41,146 nucleotides of DNA from Stygiobacter electus. GTDB lineage: Bacteria > Bacteroidota > Ignavibacteria > Ignavibacteriales > Melioribacteraceae. The notes under the pieces are model-generated. The model saw only the letters and a program-made list of their open reading frames with translations. It was not told where the DNA came from and did not search any database. Position numbers and translations under genes: made by a program. The stretch's first letter is position 1, and the number at the start of each line of letters is the position of its first letter. The stretch spans positions 1-41,146 of the forward strand of contig JARGDL010000022.1 of the NCBI GenBank assembly GCA_029210465.1, given 5' to 3'. Below, piece after piece: positions 34,949-41,146 of this stretch.

Positions 34949-37168
34949 TTATCTTTGAACGTTTAACCATTGGTCAATTGTAATTTTAAGAAAATGTATA
35001 TTGATAGGTTTAGAAATATAATCATCCATCCCAGCAGATAAACAGCGTGTTCTATCATTCATGCTTGAATGAGCAGTTACAGCAATAATTGGAATTTTAT
35101 TAAATGGTTCTTCAAGTTGACGAATTTTTTTTGTTGCTTCAAGTCCATCCATACCACTCATTTCAACATCCATTAAAACTAAATTAAACCTACCTGTTTT
35201 AACTGCTTCGATTGCTTCAATGCCAGAAGCAACAGCTTCAACATCATATCCAACCTCTTTTAAAATTTTCGATTCTAAACTTCTTGAAATTGGATTATCT
35301 TCAACTAATAATAAACGTTTTTGGGCAGAACTTTCAACTTCAGTGATATTATTGTTCCTTTCAACTATATCAACACTTTCTGTTTGTTCCTTTTCTTCTA
35401 TTTGCTGATTTACAACTTCATTTTTCAATTGAAATTTAGCAGTAAAAATAAATTTGCTTCCAACATCTACTTTACTTTCAACAGTAATTTCCCCTTGCAT
35501 TAATTTTACAAATTCTTTTGTAATCATTAAACCAAGGCCACTTCCTTCTTTAGCAGATTTTTTCCCTTTAATTTGCATGAAAGGTTCAAAGAGCATGTTT
35601 AATTTATCGGAAGGGATTCCTGGTCCAGTATCATAAACTGTAGTTTGTAATTCAATAAATTCATCAGTTTGAGATTTAGGAATAATTTCAACACCCACCT
35701 TACCTTGTTCAGTAAATTTAATTGCATTTCCTAAAAGGTTTATAATTATTTGTCTAAATCTTGTCGGATCACCAAAAACAGTTTGTGGAATTGAAGGATG
35801 AATATATTCTTCAATTTGCAAACCTTTGGCTTTCGCCTGTTGGCTCATTATTGTTATAACTTTAGATACTTCATCTCTAATATTAAACTCAACAATATCA
35901 AGTTCCATTTTTCCAGCTTCAACTTTGGATAAATCCAAAATATTATTAATAATTCCTAATAATGAATCCGCAGCAATACGTGCATCTTTGGCAAAAGATT
36001 TTAATTCATCAACACTTTCAAATAAATCATTTTCTATCAATGTTAAAAATCCCATCACAGAGTTCATCGGGGTTCTAACTTCGTGACTCATATTTGCGAG
36101 GAACTTAGTTTTAAACTGACTTTCTTGTTGAGCTTTTTTTGCTGCAGTATCTGCTTTAATTTTTTCAAGTCTTAGTGCCTCTAATGCTTTTTGTTTATCT
36201 AATTCTGCCTGTACTTGTTGAGTAATATCTTGCAAACTACCTTCATATAACAATGGATAGTTTTCATCATCTTCATTTTTCCTTACATTCATTCTTACTG
36301 TTATTTCATTTCCATCTTTCTTTTTGAATGGTACTCTATAATTTCTAACTCTTCCCTGTTTTTCTAAAAGTTTAATTAGTAAATCCCAATCTGACTTTCT
36401 AACAAAAATGTCATCTGGCACAGAATATTTTCTTAAATCATCTTCATACTGAAACCCTAAAAGTTTTAGTAACGATGGATTGGCTGTAATTAATTTTCCA
36501 TCTGGTGTAAATTGAAAAATTCCTTCGGCGCTATTTTCAACTAAACTTCTAAATTTCTTTTCTGAACGCGCAATTAGAAAATTTTTAATTATTGCTTCTT
36601 TTCTTAATTCATTGTTAATGTAGCTTGCTACAATTGCTATTATGCTAATAATTAACACAAGAATTACAGACTCAACTAAATTTGGTAGAAGAAAGATTTG
36701 TTTACTACTTATTAAAATTGATAGAGCAAAAACAATGTTATAATAAATAGCCACAATTATTTGATTTGAAAATTCCCAACTTAAAAATAAAGCGGCAATA
36801 AAAATTATTAGACTAATTATTTGCGAGTTAAAAACAATAGTTCTCGGATAAAGATATATTATTACACCAAATGAAGCGACAATAGTAAATAATAATATGT
36901 GAATTAAAATTACCGGATACTTTTTCCCAAAGTTTGTGTATGAAACTATAAGTAAAATAATAGAAATAAAAATTGAACCAACTCTTGTTGTGAGTGTTAT
37001 ATAATTTATATTTTGAAAAAATCTATATTCAAAAAAAAGAGCTACAATACCTGCTATAACGACAAATTTTGCAAGTAATTGAAAGGGTTCAATCAATGAC
37101 TTTCGGCTTTCTTCTTTAAAGTATTCTAAACTTTTTAACTCAATAGTGTTTTTAATATTTTGCTTCAA
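34949..37168 (-). CDS. hybrid sensor histidine kinase with PAS and receiver domains
   Basis: This 739-residue protein has six or seven membrane segments (about 27-185) with little extracytoplasmic sequence. A PAS/PAC unit (about 205-320) and a short coiled-coil follow, then a HisKA domain with MSHEVRTPMN (His 362). The HATPase domain has an intact N-box (INLLGNAIKF), D-box (YDTGPGIP) and G-box (SGLGL). A C-terminal receiver (about 615-739) has Asp 667 in LVLMDVEMSG. No Hpt domain is present, so a separate phosphotransfer protein is expected. The frame starts with TTG at 37168, with an in-frame stop four codons upstream, no clear ribosome site and no upstream ATG, so the true start is unsure. 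yjbQ follows after one base. Confidence 0.93.
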   Translation of the reverse strand: MKQNIKNTIELKSLEYFKEESRKSLIEPFQLLAKFVVIAGIVALFFEYRFFQNINYITLTTRVGSIFISIILLIVSYTNFGKKYPVILIHILLFTIVASFGVIIYLYPRTIVFNSQIISLIIFIAALFLSWEFSNQIIVAIYYNIVFALSILISSKQIFLLPNLVESVILVLIISIIAIVASYINNELRKEAIIKNFLIARSEKKFRSLVENSAEGIFQFTPDGKLITANPSLLKLLGFQYEDDLRKYSVPDDIFVRKSDWDLLIKLLEKQGRVRNYRVPFKKKDGNEITVRMNVRKNEDDENYPLLYEGSLQDITQQVQAELDKQKALEALRLEKIKADTAAKKAQQESQFKTKFLANMSHEVRTPMNSVMGFLTLIENDLFESVDELKSFAKDARIAADSLLGIINNILDLSKVEAGKMELDIVEFNIRDEVSKVITIMSQQAKAKGLQIEEYIHPSIPQTVFGDPTRFRQIIINLLGNAIKFTEQGKVGVEIIPKSQTDEFIELQTTVYDTGPGIPSDKLNMLFEPFMQIKGKKSAKEGSGLGLMITKEFVKLMQGEITVESKVDVGSKFIFTAKFQLKNEVVNQQIEEKEQTESVDIVERNNNITEVESSAQKRLLLVEDNPISRSLESKILKEVGYDVEAVASGIEAIEAVKTGRFNLVLMDVEMSGMDGLEATKKIRQLEEPFNKIPIIAVTAHSSMNDRTRCLSAGMDDYISKPINIHFLKITIDQWLNVQR

Positions 37169-37294
37169 TTTACTTAATTACTCAATTATTAGAAATTATC
37201 GAAATTTTATTTATAAAATTAAACAAATAATAAAATTTTTCGACCTAAATAAAGAAAATAGTTGTAAATTTCAATAAACATTTTGGAATATTAA

Positions 37295-37882
37295 ATGATA
37301 GATTTTCTATATCAAATTGACCTAAAACTTTTTTATTTCATAAATGGTACTCTTTCAAATCCATTTTTTGATAAAATTTTCCCTTTTCTAACTAACCTAA
37401 ATAATTGGTTTTTGGTTTATTTAATTTTTTTCTTATACCTAATAATTCATGGCAAAAAATTGGACAGAATTACAATTTTTGCAACTATTGTAATGATTAC
37501 AGTTTCTGATCAATTGAGTAGTCATCTGTTAAAAAACTTATTTGAAAGAATTAGACCTTGCAATGTTTTAGAAAATGTAAATTTACTTGTAACCTGTACA
37601 GAATCTTATTCTTTCCCTTCATCACATGCAGTTAATAATTTTGCAGCTGCAGTTTTATTTTCAAAAATTTATCCAAAGTTCAAAATTTGGTTTTTTACTA
37701 TTGCAACATTAATTGCATTTTCACGACCTTATGTTGGTGTTCATTATCCATCTGATGTAATTGGTGGTGCTTTTATTGGTTCTTTAATTGGAGTTATATT
37801 TGCACGTTTAGTTTTAATGATTAATAATTGTTCTGGAACAAAAGAAAAATTCATTACAAAAAGATATAAAAAAATTGAGTAG
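37295..37882 (+). CDS. PAP2-family membrane phosphatase
   Basis: The 195-residue protein has five or six membrane segments and all three PAP2 motifs: KNLFERIRP (80-88, KxxxxxxRP), PSSH (108-111) and SRPYVGVHYPSD (143-154, SRxxxxxHxxxD). The catalytic His residues 111 and 150 are in place, so it should be active on a lipid phosphate such as undecaprenyl pyrophosphate or phosphatidate. It would dephosphorylate at the outer face of the inner membrane, supporting carrier-lipid recycling for cell-wall and glycan synthesis. AMP nucleosidase starts 4 nt after its stop, suggesting one transcript. Confidence 0.94.
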   Translation: MIDFLYQIDLKLFYFINGTLSNPFFDKIFPFLTNLNNWFLVYLIFFLYLIIHGKKLDRITIFATIVMITVSDQLSSHLLKNLFERIRPCNVLENVNLLVTCTESYSFPSSHAVNNFAAAVLFSKIYPKFKIWFFTIATLIAFSRPYVGVHYPSDVIGGAFIGSLIGVIFARLVLMINNCSGTKEKFITKRYKKIE

Positions 37883-37886
37883 TTAA

Positions 37887-38660
37887 ATGAAAACAAAATT
37901 AGACATTGCCAAAAACTGGCTTCCACGTTATACAGGAACTCAAATTGACGAATTTGGTGATTATTTACTTATAACAAATTTTCAAAATTATATTGAAAAA
38001 TTTGCCGAAAAATTTAATTGTGAAATTAAAGGTGAAAACCGTCCAATGAAAACCGCAACAAACTCTGCTGGTTTATCTATAATCAATTATGGAATGGGTT
38101 CTGCAAATGCTGCAACAATTATGGATTTATTGATTGCCCGCGAACCAAAAGGAGTATTATTTTTAGGCAAGTGCGGCGGATTAAAAGATTCAACTGAAAT
38201 TGGTCATTTTATTTTACCAACTGCAGCTATTCGCGGAGATGGTACAAGTAATGATTATTTTCCACCAGAAGTTCCAGCTTTACCTTCATTCAAACTTCAT
38301 AAATTTGTTTCAGACAAAATTGTAAAACGCGATTTAGAATACCGCACCGGCGTTGTTTATACTACTAATAGAAGAGTTTGGGAATGGGATGAAAATTTTA
38401 AATCATATTTAAGAAAAATTGGTGCTATTGGTATTGATATGGAGACCGCTACAATTTTTATTGTTGGTTATGCAAACCAGATTGCTCGTGGTGCTTTGCT
38501 ATTAGTTTCTGATTTACCTATGATTCCTGAAGGTATTAAAACTGAAGAAAGTGATAGAATGGTAACTGAAAATTTTGTGGATCTTCATCTTGAAATTGGT
38601 ATTGAAGCTATGACAGATATTGGAAGCAAAGGAGAACAAATAAAACATTTTACTTTTTAA
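37887..38660 (+). CDS. amn: AMP nucleosidase
   Basis: The 257-residue enzyme is of the nucleoside phosphorylase fold: 'IINYGMGSANAATIMDLL', 'GVLFLGKCGGLKDSTEIGHFILPTAAIRGDGTSNDYFPPEVPA' and 'AIGIDMETATIFIVGY' with the purine-site Met-Glu pair and the later 'LLVSDLP' Asp. These sequences match the short AMP nucleosidases of Bacteroidota-like bacteria, which hydrolyse AMP to adenine and ribose 5-phosphate; the E. coli Amn is nearly twice as long. It controls AMP level and purine salvage. It follows the PAP2 gene by 4 nt. Confidence 0.93.
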   Translation: MKTKLDIAKNWLPRYTGTQIDEFGDYLLITNFQNYIEKFAEKFNCEIKGENRPMKTATNSAGLSIINYGMGSANAATIMDLLIAREPKGVLFLGKCGGLKDSTEIGHFILPTAAIRGDGTSNDYFPPEVPALPSFKLHKFVSDKIVKRDLEYRTGVVYTTNRRVWEWDENFKSYLRKIGAIGIDMETATIFIVGYANQIARGALLLVSDLPMIPEGIKTEESDRMVTENFVDLHLEIGIEAMTDIGSKGEQIKHFTF

Positions 38661-38715
38661 TTGGAACAATTTCTTTTTGAATTAATAAAATGATTTAAAA
38701 AAAAGGATGAGGAAC

Positions 38716-39135
38716 ATGAAATACTTATTACAAATATTTTTGTTGTTCTTATTTACTATGACTTTGATTGCTCAAGATTCAGAAAACGAAGTTAAAAAAC
38801 AATTAAATAAATTAATCGAATTAAGTAAATCGAAAAACTACGATAAAGCTGCTTTATTAATAGCTTACAATGGTGAAATAAAAGAAAGAGTTAATAAAGA
38901 TTCATTTGACCCAACAAAAAAAAATGAACTTGAAAAGGTCAAAAGAATCTGCAAAAAAATTTCCGCTTTAATTGATTTATCTTCTAAGTATGAAATTTCC
39001 AACTATTATGTTGATAAAAATAATCCAGAAATTCACATAGTTGAAATTACATTTACAAGCGGGACTCAAAATCTTGTTACTCAATTTTCTTTTATACGCA
39101 ATGAAAAAGGATTTTTACTAACAAACATGAATTAA
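38716..39135 (+). CDS. small exported protein of unknown function
   Basis: The ATG at 38716 has an AAGGAT site 8 nt upstream; an ATG three codons earlier sits too close to it. The 139-residue product has a signal peptide (MKYLLQIFLLFLFTMTLIAQ) and a mainly helical N-terminal half ('EVKKQLNKLIELSKSKNYDKAALLIAY'). A beta-rich C-terminal half ('EIHIVEITFTSGTQNLVTQFSFIRNEKGFLLTNMN') is reminiscent of NTF2-like or DUF4878-type folds; I do not claim membership. No catalytic motif is evident. The L,D-transpeptidase gene starts one base after its stop codon. Confidence 0.78.
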   Translation: MKYLLQIFLLFLFTMTLIAQDSENEVKKQLNKLIELSKSKNYDKAALLIAYNGEIKERVNKDSFDPTKKNELEKVKRICKKISALIDLSSKYEISNYYVDKNNPEIHIVEITFTSGTQNLVTQFSFIRNEKGFLLTNMN

Positions 39136-39136
39136 T

Positions 39137-39892
39137 TTGAAAAAGAAATTTCTTTTGTTAATAATTATAATTTTTATTTCGGTAAATTCATCTGCACAAA
39201 ACTTATCTGAAATAAAAAATCCACTTTCAAATTCACTTCAGTTAATAATTGTTTTAACTAACGATTGGAATTCTAATAGCGGTTCATTAGAATATTTTGA
39301 AAGAAAAAAATTAGATGATAAATGGATTTCATTAAATCAGCCTTTTGAAATTGCAATTGGTAAAAATGGTTTAGCTTGGGGCTACGGTTTGCATGGCAAT
39401 CAACTTTCTGATTATAAAATCAAAAAAGAAGGAGATGGTAAATCTCCCGCTGGAATTTTTTCTCTTGGTTCTGTTTTTGGCTATGCCAAACCTGATGAAA
39501 TTAAATTTTTGAAAATGCCTTATTTTTATTCACACTCAAAATGTTTTTGTATTGATGATATTAATTCTGAGTTTTACAATCTTGTTATTGATAGTAATTT
39601 AGTTTCTAAAGCCGATTGGAAAAGTAAAGAAAGAATGAAACTTCGAAACGATTTATACAAATGGGGAATTATTATTGAAAACAATACTTATCCAAGAGTA
39701 AAAGGAAATGGATCATGTATATTTTTTCATATCTGGGATGAAAATAATAAACCAACAACTGGTTGCACTGTAATGTCAGAAAGTAATTTATTAGAAATTA
39801 TTAAATGGCTTGATAAAACCAAAAATCCAATCGTTATTCAGCTTCCAAAAAATGAGTACGAAAAACTTAAAACAATCTGGAAATTACCTTAA
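39137..39892 (+). CDS. exported L,D-transpeptidase (YkuD-like) family protein
   Basis: The 251-residue protein starts with a signal peptide (MKKKFLLLIIIIFISVNSSAQ) from a TTG codon, immediately after the previous stop. It has 'GDGKSPAGIFSLG' (99-111), a feature of YkuD-like domains, and the catalytic motif IFFHIW (His 198) ... TTGCTVMS (Cys 210). It would cross-link peptidoglycan or attach it to another molecule in the periplasm. The family otherwise has an SxGC motif; here it is TTGC. Four further Cys residues (136, 138, 194 and others) are present. The weak start region (TTG, no visible ribosome site) suggests translational coupling to the small exported protein. Confidence 0.9.
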   Translation: MKKKFLLLIIIIFISVNSSAQNLSEIKNPLSNSLQLIIVLTNDWNSNSGSLEYFERKKLDDKWISLNQPFEIAIGKNGLAWGYGLHGNQLSDYKIKKEGDGKSPAGIFSLGSVFGYAKPDEIKFLKMPYFYSHSKCFCIDDINSEFYNLVIDSNLVSKADWKSKERMKLRNDLYKWGIIIENNTYPRVKGNGSCIFFHIWDENNKPTTGCTVMSESNLLEIIKWLDKTKNPIVIQLPKNEYEKLKTIWKLP

Positions 39893-39896
39893 AAAT

Positions 39897-40140
39897 AATT
39901 GATAATTGATAATTGATAATTGATAATTGCTAATTGATAATTGATAATTGATAATTGATAATTAAATACTAATTCTTATTTCGTAGTCCCAATTTCATTT
40001 ATTTAATACTCAATCTGTAGATTAACTTAAAAAATGATTTATAATTTCTAATATGAATCATGCTTGGCATTGGTAATTGCAAATTAAATAAAACAAATTT
40101 TTAAAATTCGCAATTCGCAATTCTTAATTTGCAATTATAA
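39897..40140. repeat. inverted heptamer-repeat tract (ATTGATA array and opposite-strand ATTGCGA units)
   Basis: The left part (39897-39964) carries ATTGATA about eight times, with one ATTGCTA in the middle. After an unremarkable AT-rich stretch (39965-40060), the right part (about 40108-40140) has the reverse-complement phase: TTCGCAA twice, then TTTGCAA. ATTG thus recurs every 7 bp on opposite strands in the two arms. The tract fills the 249-bp gap between two convergent genes, where no hairpin terminator is seen. The same unit occurs at 6087-6147. Confidence 0.75.
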
Positions 40141-40141
40141 A

Positions 40142-41032
40142 TTAATTATCCCTGCTTCCCCTTTTAATCAAAGTAACACCAACCAGAATTACGATCGAAG
40201 CAATAATAATCCAAATTGTTATAGGTTCACCTAAAATTAACCATCCGAGAAACAAAGCAATGATAGGATTCACATAAGCATAAGTTGAAACTAAAGAAAT
40301 TGGTAAGTGAGCTATTGCATAAATATATGAACCATATCCAAGCAAGGAACCGAAAACAACTAAATATAAATAGGCTAATAAACTTTCATTTGTAAAATGA
40401 AAATATTTTGCTTCACCTAAAATCAATCCAAATAGAGTAATTACAACACCAGCGATAATCATTTCAATGGCTGCACCCATCAAAGGATGAACGGAAACTT
40501 TTTTATGTTTTGAATAAACAGTTCCAACTGACCAAAGAAAAACTGCTATCATTAAACCAATGACACCTTTAAAGTACGAAGGATCAAAAATTTTATTTAG
40601 ATCTCCACCAAAAATTAAAAGCACACCAATTAACCCAAGAAATAATCCAATTATTATTAATGAATTAACTTTCTTTTTAATTGGATAAAAAGATTCAATA
40701 CCTACGACCCAAAATGGTACTGTTGTAATTAATAATGCTGTCAGTCCACTTGGGACCCATTGCTCTGCAAAAACAACGAACCCATTACCGCCACCCAAAA
40801 GTAAAAGACCAATTATTGTTAAATGTTTTAGATCATCTTTACTTGGAAGTTTGTGTTTCTGCAAAAGCATAATTGAAACCATAATTGGACCAGCAGCAAG
40901 CCATCTTAATCCTGTAAATAAAACTGGCGGCAAATCATTTACACCAATTCTTATAGCTAAGTAAGTCGTTCCCCAAATAACATAAATTGATAATAGAGAA
41001 AAGAGAGCTTTATAATTTTTTTGATTTGTCAT
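40142..41032 (-). CDS. EamA/DMT-family transporter
   Basis: The 296-residue protein has ten membrane segments in two EamA halves (about 10-140 and 155-290). It begins 'YVIWGTTYLAIRIGVNDLPPVLFTGLRW', a typical N-terminal EamA pattern, and carries 'LPISLVSTYAYVNPIIALFLGWLILGEP' in the second half. Members export small metabolites, often amino acids or related compounds; the substrate cannot be set from sequence. It is the last complete gene, and its upstream 114 bp to the window end holds nothing recognisable beyond AT-rich sequence. Confidence 0.9.
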   Translation of the reverse strand: MTNQKNYKALFSLLSIYVIWGTTYLAIRIGVNDLPPVLFTGLRWLAAGPIMVSIMLLQKHKLPSKDDLKHLTIIGLLLLGGGNGFVVFAEQWVPSGLTALLITTVPFWVVGIESFYPIKKKVNSLIIIGLFLGLIGVLLIFGGDLNKIFDPSYFKGVIGLMIAVFLWSVGTVYSKHKKVSVHPLMGAAIEMIIAGVVITLFGLILGEAKYFHFTNESLLAYLYLVVFGSLLGYGSYIYAIAHLPISLVSTYAYVNPIIALFLGWLILGEPITIWIIIASIVILVGVTLIKRGSRDN

Positions 41033-41146
41033 AAATTTTCAAAAAGTTTTTTATTACTATAATTTTCAACACAAACTTATTGAAAATTATTTGAATGAAA
41101 TGATGAATTTACAATAAACACAGATAAATAATTTACTTGTGATTAA

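Overview
This is a low-GC (roughly 30% by eye), densely coded chromosomal segment from a Gram-negative bacterium. The gene content fits the Bacteroidota/Chlorobiota/Ignavibacteriota group, and Ignavibacteria is my best guess. The indicators are a short stand-alone PurL, a DUF5916 outer-membrane protein, a DUF2723-type GT-C glycosyltransferase with C-terminal helical repeats, a short AMP nucleosidase, heptose genes for LPS, many '-Q|' or 'C|' exported proteins, and promoters of the TAnnTTTG type. No phage, plasmid, integrase, transposase or CRISPR genes are visible. The placement rests on recognised protein families, not on a database search.

Layout. 1-6044 (minus): an initiator tRNA cut by the window edge, with its own strong promoter. 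Upstream of it lies a tightly overlapping purL > YihY-like membrane protein > YD-repeat exported protein > beta-CASP metallo-hydrolase cluster, followed by a small lipoprotein gene broken by an in-frame TGA. 6339-13058 (plus): a multi-pass PP2C/SpoIIE phosphatase, a DUF5916 outer-membrane protein, and an archease-rtcB RNA-ligase pair closed by a clear bidirectional terminator. 13120-17186: a Spy-like lipoprotein, an alpha/beta hydrolase, and a minus-strand run hldD > four-helix-bundle protein > Nudix hydrolase > membrane protein. 17265-20960: a full-length cobalamin-dependent methionine synthase. 20961-21677: the only long gene-free stretch, holding an inverted hexamer-repeat array and a 193-bp MITE-like element.

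21678-27007 (plus): a CocE/NonD-type secreted hydrolase, a small beta-barrel protein carrying a copy of the hexamer repeat inside its coding sequence, a YhcH/YjgK-family protein, and a Cache-PAS-HisKA_2 sensor kinase overlapping a single-domain response regulator. 27042-30008: an exported FKBP prolyl isomerase, a DUF1028-TPR protein, a GT2 glycosyltransferase and a 78-residue charged protein. 30029-34020: the DUF2723 glycosyltransferase followed two bases later by a GT9 heptosyltransferase-like gene. 33998-37168 (minus): a hybrid histidine kinase, YjbQ and a LOG-like protein. 37295-39892 (plus): PAP2 phosphatase, AMP nucleosidase, a small exported protein and an L,D-transpeptidase. 39893-40141 holds a heptamer-repeat tract, and the window ends with a minus-strand EamA transporter.

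Themes. Most genes are housekeeping: purine synthesis and salvage, methionine synthesis, RNA repair or processing, and envelope glycan building (HldD, GT9, GT2, DUF2723, PAP2, L,D-transpeptidase). Three signalling proteins (PP2C phosphatase, Cache kinase with regulator, hybrid kinase) are scattered among them. I did not find a convincing new multi-gene system. The features most worth a second look are the TGA-interrupted lipoprotein, the three kinds of intergenic repeat (one of which seems to have entered a coding region), the MITE-like element and the kinase with a degenerate ATP-binding domain.
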